Source: Mesorhizobium sp. M7A.F.Ca.US.008.03.1.1
GTDB taxonomy: Bacteria > Pseudomonadota > Alphaproteobacteria > Rhizobiales > Rhizobiaceae
NCBI RefSeq assembly: GCF_003997495.1
Contig: NZ_RZRU01000006.1
Location: 1 to 64,000 of the forward strand
Length of the DNA stretch: 64,000 nt
Reading direction: 5' to 3'
Made by a program: the position numbers and the translations under genes. Under the pieces are notes generated by a model. It was not told the origin of the DNA, did not search any database, and saw only the letters and a program-made list of their open reading frames with translations. Of the stretch, positions 15,739-24,905 are shown piece by piece (positions within the stretch are counted from its first letter, which is position 1; every line of letters begins with the position of its first letter).

Positions 15739-18700
15739 ATGGTTACAGCGTCAGAGATTCAGCACACTCGCATCAGGGGAGAACTGCCGTTCCAGAACTT
15801 CATTCGCAAGCTCATCCGTCGCTACTGGAAGGATGACTATGCCGAGGCTCATGGCCGCAAGGGCCACAGGCAGCACGGCGCAGATGTCACGGGGCGCGAC
15901 TACAGAAACGGTTACAAGCATGCCGCAGTCCAGTGCAAAGCGAGCGAAACCGACGAACCGAGAGCTCTCACCGAAAAAGAGCTGGTCGACGAAGTCAACA
16001 AAGCGAAGACCTACACGCCAAAGCTGGAAATCTTTATCGTTGCCTATGGCGGCGATCGTGACCCAAAGCTTCAGCGGAAAGCCCAGGAGCTGAGCGACGT
16101 CAACGAAGCTGAGGGCTTGTTTCGCGTTCAGGTCTGGTCGTGGGATGACATCATTGGTCGGGCGCTCGACTTCGACGATGTGATTCAGGAGCTTATCCTT
16201 CAGAACCAGATTCCCGCGGCGGATACGCTTAATCCTCGACGGCCGAAAGCTGAGTCGTTCCGGGATTTTCAGTCCACGATGCAGTCGGCTCTTGCGAGCT
16301 TTGAGGCCGCAATGGAGCGCAAGAACAAGAACGCAGAGGGCGACCCGGTTCTAACAGGGAAACTCGACTTGTTCCGCGATCAGCTTCGTGCCGGCAGTGG
16401 CGAGCTGTTGGTGGAGCAGTTGCGATACCTTGTGGCGGAACTTCCCGAGGACACGCATCCTCATCAACGGTTCAGGGCATACGCCAATCTAGGCTCGGCA
16501 CTTGCGCAAGCAGACGAACTCGAGAGCGCCGCGATCGCGTTCGATACCGCTGCAGATGCCGAGCCGGATACTGCCGATAGCCATGTGTACAAATCCCGTG
16601 CAGCCCTCCTGCGCGGGAAAAATCACGTCGCTTACGAAGAGGCCAAGACGGCGTTGGCCATGGAGCGTGACCGATTTGCCGCGACTCTCCTGCTGGAGGC
16701 CGCTCCGCCAGAAATTGCGCCCGACTTAATGGAAGCGGAGGTCAGCGACCTCGTGCATGAAGTCGAGGTGGCCAGTTCGCTGGTTAGCAGATACGCCGAG
16801 GCGAACCGCCACGACGATGCGATCCGAGTGGCGAAGGGCATTGCTAAGCAGGATTGGCAGAAGGATGGCACCGTCGGTCAGGCGATCCTCGGTCAGTTTG
16901 AAGACAACATCGAACTCAAGATGGGCGCTCCGATGAGTGAGGCTCAGGCGCTTGAGGTCGATGAGGCCCGTAGCCAGCTCGAACGCGCCTGGCACGAGGC
17001 GAAGAAGCGACCAGACAAGAGGCGGTGGATTTTCTTTGCAGCCAATCTGTCGTCCGCTTACCGGCTTCTGGGACTTGACGAGGACGCTGAAGCCTTGATC
17101 CTCGAAGCTCACAAGCTGGATCCCATTGCGCCATCAATTGCCCAGCGCGCAACGCTCGCGTTTATCCGACGCGGCGAATACGATGCAGCGCAGAAAGCCA
17201 TGGAGCCAGTACTCAAAGAGAGCAAGGACTCTGAAGATTTTCTGCTCGCGGGCTCGGTCGCTTTGTCAGTAAGAGGCTGGCCGAGCGTTGAAGGGTTTGC
17301 CAAGCGCGCACTGGAACTCGCCACAACCGACGACAGCAAAGCCAGCGCAGCAGAAATGCTTGTACTGCAGAAATTCCAGTCGGGCTCGCCCTCGGAGGCC
17401 ATGCCGCTCGCCGACGAATTCCGCAAGCAGTTTACCGTGAACATTTCGTTCGAGAGCCGCGTTGCTGAAATCGCGCGACGTCTAGGCGACACGGTCGAGC
17501 TTGAAAAGGCAAGAATGCGCCTTGCCGCCTTCGGCAGCCGCACCGATTTGTCGCCACTGGATCGATTCGCACTGTCTGATGCCTATGCCGACGACAACAG
17601 ATGGTCGGAGGCCGCAGACCTTCTGGATGGTCTGTATGCGCTCGACCGGCCGTCGGAGATTTTGAAGCGTCGTCTCTTCGCCTTGTACCGCGCGGACCGA
17701 AGGGCTGACGCGCGTGCGCTTTTTGATTCACTGCTGCCCGGCGCGCTCAAGTCGCCCGAGCTTATTCGCCTCGGAGCAGCAATCTACGAGCGCTCTGGCC
17801 TTCTGCCAAAAGCCTTGAAGGCGCTTGATACAGCGCTCGACATCAATCCGGGTGACCTGCGCTCCCGTCTCGACTGGGCGCGTCTTTGTATTCGCGACGC
17901 GAAAGAACATCGGGTGCGGGCTTGGGCCAAACGTGCCCCGATGGTCGATGAAGGCGATGCGGAAGACCTTTTGGAGGTCGCCCAGCTATTCGATCGGTAC
18001 GGCCGTCGCAAGGATGCGATGCAAATCGGGTACGCAACGCTGCAGCGGTATTGGGGTAGCAGCGAGCGATTGCATATGATGTACACGTCGCTCTTCCTGC
18101 TCAATTCGAAGGGCGGAAATTTCCTTCATCCGAAAATCGTCGCACAAGACACGGTCGCTTTCCTTGAAAATGAGCACGGGGTGAAGACGTCTTACAGGAT
18201 TGAACCTGGAGCAGCGCCGGCATCAAACGTCCTTTCGCCAACTCATCCATTCGCAACTCAGCTGATAGGCAAGAAGAAAGGTGAGAAGGTCACGCTCGCT
18301 GAAGGCATTGGGCAGCCGGTCACTTGGACCATCACCGAGATCAAGCACAAGTATCTCGACCTGCTACATCGGTCGATGGAACAGCACGCGACGCTTTTTC
18401 CCGGCAGTCGATCATTGGGCCAGTTCCATATCGACCTTGGTAGCAAAGAAGCCTTTGAACCGATCGTCGAGCAAGCCCGCCAGCGCGCCGGAACCGTCGA
18501 GGAGGCAACAAGGCTCTACACGACCAATGTCATGCCTGTAGATGGCGTGGCCAAGATGCTGGGTCTTGATCCCATAGATGCATCGCGTGGGCTCCGATTC
18601 AATTCCGGGGCGCTTCTTGATACGTGCTTTGGCGCTCATGAAGAGCGCCAGCTAGCGTTCGAAAGCCTGCGAGGTGCGTCTGAAATCCTGGTTGATGCGC

Positions 18701-19602
18701 TCACGCTGTCGCTTTGGGATGAGATCGGACTTCTCCGGCTGATCCCATCACTGCCCGTTAAAATCAAAGTGGTTCAAGCAACTTTGGATGCTCTCATCAT
18801 GCGCGCCGACGAAGCCAAGCGTGGTATCGGGGAGAAGAGTGGATCCCTTGAGGCTCACGGCGACAAGTTCGCGATGATCGACGTGCCGAAGGAGTACAAG
18901 GAGTCCCTCTCAAAGGCCGCCGACGAACTTCTCGAACGGGTCCGGGCGGATACAGAGGTCATCCCTACCGAGCATGTTGACCATGCGCAGGCCGACGAAC
19001 TCAAAGAGTTCTTCTCAGGCTCTAGCTTCGACACCGCCGCTACTGCAGCGGCAACGAACATGCCAACCATCATCGAAGATCGCCGGCTCCGCGGGTTCGC
19101 GACGATTATCGGCGCCCAGCGGGTGGCTTGGACCCAACCGCTTCTCATGCTGTTTCTGGGCAAGAAGCAGCTGTCGCACGGCGACTATGTCGACTTGATT
19201 GCCAACCTCGGCAGCAAGCGGATTGGCTTTGTTTCTGCCGGCTCCGGGGACTTGTTTGCCGCATCGCAGCTCGGCTTCGACTCCGTTCAGTTTAAGTCGC
19301 TCGTAGAGGTCATTTCCCGGGAAGCCGTCGAAGCGCAGTCGTTGGCGACGGTCGCTGTAGAGTTTTTCATCGAGTTGTGGAACGCGGAAATTCCGGAGAC
19401 GCGTGACAGGCTTGTCAGCTCGCTACTGGAGGCAATCCTGACGCGTCTGGATGCTATCAGGTTGCTCCGGGTCATCATTGTGGCCGTCGACGAAAATCTG
19501 CGTGGACGGCGATCCCCTGAGAACCTGATTTCCAGACTCTGGATCGCCTACGTGGAGCGGTTCGTCGCGGGACATTTCATTAGGGATGCCATCATTGGCT
19601 GA
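15739..19602 (+). CDS. Multi-domain protein: Mrr-like nuclease, TPR array, GreA/GreB-C-like and PIN-like domains
   Basis: A 1287-residue protein with four regions. Residues about 1-150 look like an Mrr/PD-(D/E)XK nuclease with the QxK variant of the active site (GHRQHGADVTG with Asp49, then VQCK with Gln65 and Lys67). Residues about 200-800 are degenerate tetratricopeptide repeats (for example AYANLGSALAQADELESAAI, LRSRLDWARLCIRD). Residues about 830-870 resemble the C-terminal domain of GreA/GreB transcript-cleavage factors (HPFATQLIGKKKGEKVTLAE then WTITEIKHK). Residues about 980-1175 resemble a PIN nuclease fold (ILVDALTLSLWDEIGLL, IIEDRRLRGFATI, SHGDYVDLIANLGSKRIGFV). The ATG at 15739 is preferred to the TTG ten codons upstream. 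Two nuclease-like domains flanking a repeat sensor suggest a defence effector, not a metabolic enzyme. The domain calls are by eye, and the PIN and Gre calls are the less certain ones. Confidence 0.75.
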   Translation: MVTASEIQHTRIRGELPFQNFIRKLIRRYWKDDYAEAHGRKGHRQHGADVTGRDYRNGYKHAAVQCKASETDEPRALTEKELVDEVNKAKTYTPKLEIFIVAYGGDRDPKLQRKAQELSDVNEAEGLFRVQVWSWDDIIGRALDFDDVIQELILQNQIPAADTLNPRRPKAESFRDFQSTMQSALASFEAAMERKNKNAEGDPVLTGKLDLFRDQLRAGSGELLVEQLRYLVAELPEDTHPHQRFRAYANLGSALAQADELESAAIAFDTAADAEPDTADSHVYKSRAALLRGKNHVAYEEAKTALAMERDRFAATLLLEAAPPEIAPDLMEAEVSDLVHEVEVASSLVSRYAEANRHDDAIRVAKGIAKQDWQKDGTVGQAILGQFEDNIELKMGAPMSEAQALEVDEARSQLERAWHEAKKRPDKRRWIFFAANLSSAYRLLGLDEDAEALILEAHKLDPIAPSIAQRATLAFIRRGEYDAAQKAMEPVLKESKDSEDFLLAGSVALSVRGWPSVEGFAKRALELATTDDSKASAAEMLVLQKFQSGSPSEAMPLADEFRKQFTVNISFESRVAEIARRLGDTVELEKARMRLAAFGSRTDLSPLDRFALSDAYADDNRWSEAADLLDGLYALDRPSEILKRRLFALYRADRRADARALFDSLLPGALKSPELIRLGAAIYERSGLLPKALKALDTALDINPGDLRSRLDWARLCIRDAKEHRVRAWAKRAPMVDEGDAEDLLEVAQLFDRYGRRKDAMQIGYATLQRYWGSSERLHMMYTSLFLLNSKGGNFLHPKIVAQDTVAFLENEHGVKTSYRIEPGAAPASNVLSPTHPFATQLIGKKKGEKVTLAEGIGQPVTWTITEIKHKYLDLLHRSMEQHATLFPGSRSLGQFHIDLGSKEAFEPIVEQARQRAGTVEEATRLYTTNVMPVDGVAKMLGLDPIDASRGLRFNSGALLDTCFGAHEERQLAFESLRGASEILVDALTLSLWDEIGLLRLIPSLPVKIKVVQATLDALIMRADEAKRGIGEKSGSLEAHGDKFAMIDVPKEYKESLSKAADELLERVRADTEVIPTEHVDHAQADELKEFFSGSSFDTAATAAATNMPTIIEDRRLRGFATIIGAQRVAWTQPLLMLFLGKKQLSHGDYVDLIANLGSKRIGFVSAGSGDLFAASQLGFDSVQFKSLVEVISREAVEAQSLATVAVEFFIELWNAEIPETRDRLVSSLLEAILTRLDAIRLLRVIIVAVDENLRGRRSPENLISRLWIAYVERFVAGHFIRDAIIG

Positions 19603-19801
19603 AGATGACCGCGTTGTAATTTGGTTGTCTTGCGCTCCCGGCGTCGTACAAATCAAAATGCGTAAACGAACATGGAAAGTCTGGATATCAGCCAGTCGGA
19701 GCCAAGAGCGGTCAGCCCCCTTCCGGCCCCTTACCGGTCATTGGATTTGACAAAGGTGAACCAATGCCGATGGCGGCGATGTGCCTGCCGATCGATTGCC
19801 C

Positions 19802-20017
19802 CTAGTCGCTATTGTTCCGTCCCGCACTGGCCCGCCACGAAACAGGGGCGGCAATCCATCGATTGATATCGGATTCACGCCAGCCTGCCCCGTTAACGCT
19901 GATCTTGATCTGGGCCGGGAACGTGCCTTCGGCGATCTTGCGATAGATGGTCGAGCGGGACAGGGCGGTCCGGGCAAGGACGGTTTTGAGGCGTATGATG
20001 CGGTCTGGCTCGGACAT
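19802..20017 (-). CDS. AlpA-family regulatory protein
   Basis: A 71-residue protein with the AlpA/MerR-like helix-turn-helix pattern: IIRLKTVLARTALSRSTIYR then KIAEGTFPAQIKI and WRESDINRWIA. AlpA-type proteins are small activators or excision-control factors of integrated elements. The ATG at 20015-20017 begins the conserved domain; the open frame upstream reads into non-conserved sequence. It lies 128 bp downstream of the relaxase stop on the same strand. As an excision-control candidate for the island it is a likely partner of the serine recombinase, but that is inferred. Confidence 0.85.
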   Translation of the reverse strand: MSEPDRIIRLKTVLARTALSRSTIYRKIAEGTFPAQIKISVNGAGWRESDINRWIAAPVSWRASAGRNNSD

Positions 20018-20145
20018 AGCTCGTCTGCATTTCACTGGTTGTCGCTGGTATCTGCTGGGACAGACAGGATGAACCAAGGCTGGACGCAATCAGTTTTGTC
20101 GCCTCACCCGCCTGCGGCGTGGAAACGGCGACAAATCGGAGGGGT

Positions 20146-23100
20146 TCAGATCCCAATCCCCCGGCCCCTACCGATGCCATGGCTGAAGGCCAGTTCCGCA
20201 GCGAGGCTACGGCCGGAATCGCTATGAATGCCAAGGTCGTGTTTGCGGTTGGCGAGCAGGGATTCCAGTTGCGGATCACGTTCGAGGCTTTTCGCCATGT
20301 CGGACATGGCCGACCGCGTTGACTTGTAGCCGGACATGTCGCCGACCTCGTATTGGCGCTGGCTCGTCCGGTCGAGCTTTTGCCAACGTTCCACGAAACG
20401 GTTGGCGCGGCGGCCGGGATCGATGTCCATCCCAGTGCGGATTTCCGTCTCAAGCTGGAGAGCAAGCACGATGCGCCTGACGCGGCCGGCCCCCGCCTCG
20501 CGGATAAGTTCGGGGTTTTTCACATAGGCCGCTTCGGCATCGCGCCAGCCATGCGGCCGAACCTTCTCGAACGCGTTGCGGGCATCGTTCAATTCGCGCA
20601 TCTGCTCTGGACTGCCCTGCCCGTCCGCATTTCCGGTGCGGGAGATCGCGTCGATCGCGCGCGCGTGACGCACAAGCGCGTTGGTGCGTTCCCTGCGCAA
20701 CGCTGCTTCCGGATCCACCGACGCATCCATGTCGCGCTGCACCCCCATGGCGGAAGCTTCTCTTCCAGGCACTGGGCCACCGTCGCCAATTTGCGCTCCA
20801 ACATCTCCCCTTCCCGGCTTTCCCCTGCGTTCCTGGTCGGGCTTGGCGCCTCCGGGTGAGCGCAACCCGTCGAGCAGCCCGCCGATCCTGTCGCGGAGCT
20901 TTTCCGGAACGATCCGGCGCACGATCTCGACGAGACCCTCGCGGAAGGTGATACCGCGCCGCTCGGCATAGCTCTGCGCCGGATCGACTAGACCGTAGTC
21001 GGATGCCATGTCCTTGGCGCGGTCACGTGACAGGGTACGAACGAGCCGCTCTCGGGTCGCGAAGTCGTCGCTGCCATAATGCAGCTCCATCCCATCCCGA
21101 TGCCGCGACAGGGCGACGTAGCTGCCATGTGCATCCATGCCCGGCGTGGCGAGCACATGGGTCCGGTCAACCGTCATGCCCTGCGCCTTGTGAATGGTCG
21201 CGGCATAGCCATGGTCGATGTGCGCGTAATCTTTCAGGTCAAAGCGCACGGAACGGCCGTCGTCGGTTTGAACCGTCATGCTCTGTGTGCTGACTTCTTC
21301 CACAATGCCGAGCGTGCCGTTCTTGACGCCAAGCCCGCGCTCGTTGCGCAAGAACATGACCCGGTCGCCGCTGGCGAAGATTCTTGCCCCACGTTCCACA
21401 TTCACGTGAACCTCGTCGCCGAGATCGCCGGCAGCGCGCATGCGCTCACGCGCTGCCCGGTTGAGCGCGCGCACTTCGTCGTTTTTGTGGGTGAGAATGA
21501 TCCGGCTTGCCTCTGGATGCGCCTGCCTGTCGCGATCCCAGCGCTCGACGAGTTCACCTCGCGCTTCGTCGCGCGTTGCAGCTTGATGCACCATGCCTTG
21601 CGCGTCATATGCGCTGATCGCGGCGCCGATCCTGCCGGTTGCCAGATCGCGCGTGGCATCACGCTGCCAGCCCTCGCGCTGCCGACGCACCTGGCCGATT
21701 TCGACGCCGCCATGACGCTCGTGGATCGAACGGAATGCAGCGCCGGCTTCGATCGCCTGCAGTTGTTGGGGATCGCCGACGAGGACGACTTTTGCGCCAA
21801 CGTCCGCCGCATGGGAAAGCACGCGCTCCAACTGGCGCGTGCCGACCATGCCGGCCTCATCGATCACCAGCACATCACGCGCGGTAAGCAGATCGCGGCC
21901 CTGTCCCCAACCATGTTCCATGCTGGCGATGGTGCGTGACGGGATGCCCGATCCGCTTTCGAGATTCTCGGCCGCGATGCCGGAGAGTGCCGCGCCCCGG
22001 ACCTCATAGCCCGCTGCCGCCCATGCCTGGCGGGCGACACCCAGCATGGCGCTCTTGCCGGTTCCGGCAAACCCGACAACGACACCAAGACCGCGACCAT
22101 CGATGATATGTGCAAGCGCATCGATCTGCTCGCTTGACAGGACAAGACCGCGTTGCGCAGCCCGCGCCAGTGCTGCCTCGCGATATGCGTTACTGACCGT
22201 GTGTCGGTCGTCCAAATCGATACGCTCTGCCGCGCGATGCAGGCGCTGTTCGGTCTCGATCATCTGCCTTGTGGTGAAACGGTCTTCGCCGCGCCTGTCC
22301 TTGCCGAGTTCGACCAGATCGGGTGCATTGCTGATGGCTGCCACCACCTTGTTGAACTGCTCCATTCCGTCACTGTGGCGATGCGAGAACTTCGCAATGT
22401 CCTTTCGGGTGAAGGTCGATTGCTGATGGGTGATGGCATCCAACGCCACGGATGGATCGGCAATGACGCGCGCACCATTGTTGCGCGCGATCTCGCGATG
22501 CAGTTCGGCGCGATCTGCTTCAATGTCGCCATCAACAACACCACTGCCCTCAATGCGCTGGGCTGGCGCACCAATCTGCGTTTGCGGCTCCAGGGCAATT
22601 CCCTGCACTTCCAGACTGCGATTATCGATGCGGGCGTCGATATCGAGTTCGGCCAGGCGCTCATTGGCCAGTTCCGCCCATCGCTCGCGCCAGCGCTCGA
22701 CCAGCTGGGTAGCATTCCAGTCTCGAACCTTTGACCCAAAGCCGTTCTCGTCCACCGACCGCATGGTGAGCATGACATGCGCGTGCGGCTTGGGACTGCC
22801 ATCCTCTGCCCTGTCCCTGTGCACATTGAGATCGGCGACCATGCCCTTGCTGACAAGCTCGGCGTGAACGAAGTCGCGCGCCAGTTCGATGCCTTGTGCC
22901 TGGCTGAGTTCACGCGGCAGCGCAAACTCCACTTCCCGCGCAAGCTGCGCATCCTTGCGCACCTCGAACGCCTCGACATCGTTCCACAGCCTCTCGCGGT
23001 CGCGCCAGGCCTCAGGCGCATCCTCCGGCAAGATCACCTCGGAATGAACGACACCGCGTTTGGCTGAAAAATCATGGCTGCGTTCGATGCGCTCGTCGCG

Positions 23101-23193
23101 CAGCCGTGACGCTGAACGGTAGGCGGCTGCCGCGACAGCGCTTGAGCCTGCTTTGCGGCCAATGACCTTGACGTGAAGATGATAGATCGCCAT
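20146..23193 (-). CDS. traA: Ti-type conjugative relaxase/helicase TraA (MOBQ)
   Basis: A 1015-residue relaxase. The N-terminal MobA/MobL domain starts MAIYHLHVKVIGRKAGSS with a likely catalytic Tyr25 in AAAYRSASR, and the metal-binding histidines are His125, His137 and His139 (KPHAHVMLTMRSV). The middle is a RecD/TraA-like helicase with Walker A GFAGTGKSAMLGV and Walker B VLVIDEAGMVGTRQ, then VVLVGDPQQLQAIEAG. The C-terminal third is variable. The length is close to that of Agrobacterium TraA (about 1100 residues). It would nick oriT and unwind the transferred strand. The gene diverges from traC and traD, and the 172-bp gap contains a recognisable oriT, the same arrangement as in Ti-type transfer regions. 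Confidence 0.93.
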   Translation of the reverse strand: MAIYHLHVKVIGRKAGSSAVAAAAYRSASRLRDERIERSHDFSAKRGVVHSEVILPEDAPEAWRDRERLWNDVEAFEVRKDAQLAREVEFALPRELSQAQGIELARDFVHAELVSKGMVADLNVHRDRAEDGSPKPHAHVMLTMRSVDENGFGSKVRDWNATQLVERWRERWAELANERLAELDIDARIDNRSLEVQGIALEPQTQIGAPAQRIEGSGVVDGDIEADRAELHREIARNNGARVIADPSVALDAITHQQSTFTRKDIAKFSHRHSDGMEQFNKVVAAISNAPDLVELGKDRRGEDRFTTRQMIETEQRLHRAAERIDLDDRHTVSNAYREAALARAAQRGLVLSSEQIDALAHIIDGRGLGVVVGFAGTGKSAMLGVARQAWAAAGYEVRGAALSGIAAENLESGSGIPSRTIASMEHGWGQGRDLLTARDVLVIDEAGMVGTRQLERVLSHAADVGAKVVLVGDPQQLQAIEAGAAFRSIHERHGGVEIGQVRRQREGWQRDATRDLATGRIGAAISAYDAQGMVHQAATRDEARGELVERWDRDRQAHPEASRIILTHKNDEVRALNRAARERMRAAGDLGDEVHVNVERGARIFASGDRVMFLRNERGLGVKNGTLGIVEEVSTQSMTVQTDDGRSVRFDLKDYAHIDHGYAATIHKAQGMTVDRTHVLATPGMDAHGSYVALSRHRDGMELHYGSDDFATRERLVRTLSRDRAKDMASDYGLVDPAQSYAERRGITFREGLVEIVRRIVPEKLRDRIGGLLDGLRSPGGAKPDQERRGKPGRGDVGAQIGDGGPVPGREASAMGVQRDMDASVDPEAALRRERTNALVRHARAIDAISRTGNADGQGSPEQMRELNDARNAFEKVRPHGWRDAEAAYVKNPELIREAGAGRVRRIVLALQLETEIRTGMDIDPGRRANRFVERWQKLDRTSQRQYEVGDMSGYKSTRSAMSDMAKSLERDPQLESLLANRKHDLGIHSDSGRSLAAELAFSHGIGRGRGIGI

Positions 23194-23222
23194 CGCGACC
23201 AGATCATTTGCACGTCAAAGCG

Positions 23223-23255
23223 TACGTCGGCACGACGTATAAGCGCGCCCTCCCT
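23223..23255. other. Origin of transfer (oriT), MOBQ/Ti type
   Basis: A perfect seven-base inverted repeat TACGTCG-GCA-CGACGTA (23223-23239) is followed at once by TAAGCGCGCCCTCCCT (23240-23255). This resembles the TAAGTGCGCCCT-like nick core of MOBQ plasmids (RSF1010 group) and Ti-type origins, with T to C at one position. The location between divergent traA and traC fits. The precise nick position was not determined. Confidence 0.72.
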
Positions 23256-23365
23256 CGAAAAAATCTCGGGATGGACCAGCCCGTCCCGGGCTGTCTCGGC
23301 GACCCTGAAGCCTTCCGGCAGGCCCTCGCCTATGATCGCCGCATTGACGTCAGATGGAGACAGCC

Positions 23366-23692
23366 ATGCGTAAGCCACGGGACTTCGACGCCGAACTGAA
23401 AGCACTGGAAGAAAAGGCGCACGAGCTCAAAGCGCGAAAGGTGCAGCAACTCGGTGAACTGGTGATCGCCACCGGCGCCGATCAACTCAGCACCGACGAA
23501 CTGGCCGGCGCGCTGGTCGCAATTGCCGAGACGAAAGACGCCGCAAAGCGCGAGGCATGGGCCAAGCGTGGGGCGATGTTTTTCGAGAGCGGTTCCCGGC
23601 GAGCTGCTCCGGAATCTAAGCGCAACCTTCGCAGCGCTCCAGCGCAGCCGGGCAGCCCACAATCGCCGGCAGGCGGCACGGGCTCGCAATGA
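23366..23692 (+). CDS. traC: Conjugal transfer protein TraC-like
   Basis: A 108-residue, highly charged helical protein beginning MRKPRDFDAELKALEEKAHE. Heptads fit a coiled coil in residues 5-35, followed by QLGELVIATGADQLSTDELA, characteristic of TraC of rhizobial/Agrobacterium transfer regions. The ATG at 23366 is chosen over the one four codons upstream because a GGAG site lies eight bases ahead of it. TraC is thought to help assemble the relaxosome at oriT, and the gene is the first after oriT. It lies one base before traD. Confidence 0.8.
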   Translation: MRKPRDFDAELKALEEKAHELKARKVQQLGELVIATGADQLSTDELAGALVAIAETKDAAKREAWAKRGAMFFESGSRRAAPESKRNLRSAPAQPGSPQSPAGGTGSQ

Positions 23693-23693
23693 C

Positions 23694-23984
23694 ATGCGCA
23701 CCTGGCAGGTCGAGCGCCGCAAGCGCACCCGACATCTGATCGAACTGGGTGGTCTCGTCGTCAAGGCAGGCATCGTCGAGCTAACCAAAGACGATCGTGC
23801 CATCATCTACGGAGCGATGCTCTGGATCGCCGCCAAACTGCAGAGCGATGAAGGTGGGAATGCGCGCGACCTGTGGATTGCGAAGGGGAAACTGGCGTTT
23901 GCTGCAGAATGCAATAAAGACCAAAAGGGCCAGCCAGATAGCGGTGGTCCGCGAGCAGCGGCCGATGCAAAGCTGTCCCTTTAG
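23694..23984 (+). CDS. traD: Conjugal transfer protein TraD-like
   Basis: A 96-residue protein beginning MRTWQVERRKRTRHLIELGG with GGLVVKAGIVELTKDDRAII, the conserved block of the small Ti-type TraD proteins. The start is the ATG at 23694; an upstream extension of the frame overlaps traC. Its C-terminus (KDQKGQPDSGGPRAAADAKL) is longer than the roughly 71 residues usual for TraD. In Ti-type regions traG, encoding the coupling protein, follows traD. Here it is absent and the next sequence is a broken HEPN-like gene, so the transfer module is truncated at this point. Confidence 0.8.
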   Translation: MRTWQVERRKRTRHLIELGGLVVKAGIVELTKDDRAIIYGAMLWIAAKLQSDEGGNARDLWIAKGKLAFAAECNKDQKGQPDSGGPRAAADAKLSL

Positions 23985-24097
23985 TCACACACGGCCAACA
24001 AATGGGTATTTCACACTGAAGAGCGGTCACAGATCAAAGTTCGAATGCTTCCTCTCCGCCAGTCAAGGCTCAAAAAGCAGAATTCCGCGGTTCTTGC

Positions 24098-24528
24098 TTA
24101 GGCCGCGCGTCCTTTCCCACCTGGATTGTCAAAGGGGCTGTCGCGAACGTCATTCCTTGCGACGTGAAGCGCGTCAGCCACGCTCTCCAGCTCGGACATT
24201 TTGATCACTCGCTGGCCCGTCGCCGTGCGGCAAACCACATGGGGTTCGTCGCCGCTGCGCGGGTCCGCCTTTGCACCGCACAGCCCGTGTGCGAGGCAAT
24301 TTCGGATATCAACCAGCATCTGGATGTTGCTTCTGACCCGCTGCCACACCTCAGGCTCAATTGCGCGCCAGTGCCCCATAACGATCCCTTGGACAACAGG
24401 CGGTCTGGCTCGATCGCTTCGATACGCATGCGGACTTCTTCCTCTAGCCACCCCCAATGCATGAGCACATATGCGACTGCCGCCATAAGATCGCGCATGC
24501 TCGACTGAGGAGCCGGATCTTCAGCCAC
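24098..24528 (-). pseudogene. Frameshifted HEPN-like gene
   Basis: Two overlapping frames on the complement join into one protein. The first reads MAEDPAPQSSMRDLMAAVAY, HWGWLEEEVRMRIEAIEPDR and LLSKG. The second continues IVMGHWRAIEPEVWQRVRSN, MLVDIRNCLAHGL and KMSELESVADALHVARNDVR. A single-base indel near 24383-24392 would explain the break. The RNCLAH stretch (R-x4-H) inside helices matches the HEPN nuclease-like motif seen in toxins, abortive-infection and RNA-cleaving effectors. The combined length is about 140 residues. Whether the frameshift is a real mutation or a sequence error cannot be decided here. Confidence 0.6.
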
Positions 24529-24773
24529 TTTTGTAGCTCGACGTTCGTTGCACCATCAACAAAGAGCCCCGTCCCTACGCGAGCACTCAAACGCTCTCAT
24601 ACCCAACGTCAGTTTATACGACGCGCGCGAGATTGTCGCGGCGAAGAGGGCGGCACGAGCCCACTCCGGACGGCAGACCCCGCTCGCCTCCGGCCTCGCC
24701 CGGCGCGCTCCGAATGACCTGAGACCCTTGTTCCCGCCTTTTGAATGGAGAGTCCGGCGCTTCATTTCTTGCC

Positions 24774-24905
24774 TCATGCGGCTTGTTTTTCCAGCGCCAT
24801 TTTTATGGCGAATTCGATAGGCGTGATGTTACCCAGGGCTGAGTGTGGTCTGTTGCGTTTGTAGTCCTCCTTCAATTGCTGCCCGCGCTTGCGTGAGAGT
24901 GGAGC
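24774..24905 (-). mobile_element. IS3-family transposase 3' fragment (frameshifted)
   Basis: The complement reads DYKRNRPHSALGNITPIEFA then IKMALEKQAA and a stop at 24774-24776. 'RPHSALGN(L/I)TPxEFA' is the C-terminal signature of IS3-family OrfB transposases. Directly upstream, a different frame reads TLTQARAAIEGG, the sequence that normally precedes it, so a frameshift separates them. No inverted repeat or N-terminal part is seen. The flanking stretches 24529-24773 and 24906-25183 show no gene. The scrap marks past IS activity where the transfer genes stop. Confidence 0.75.
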
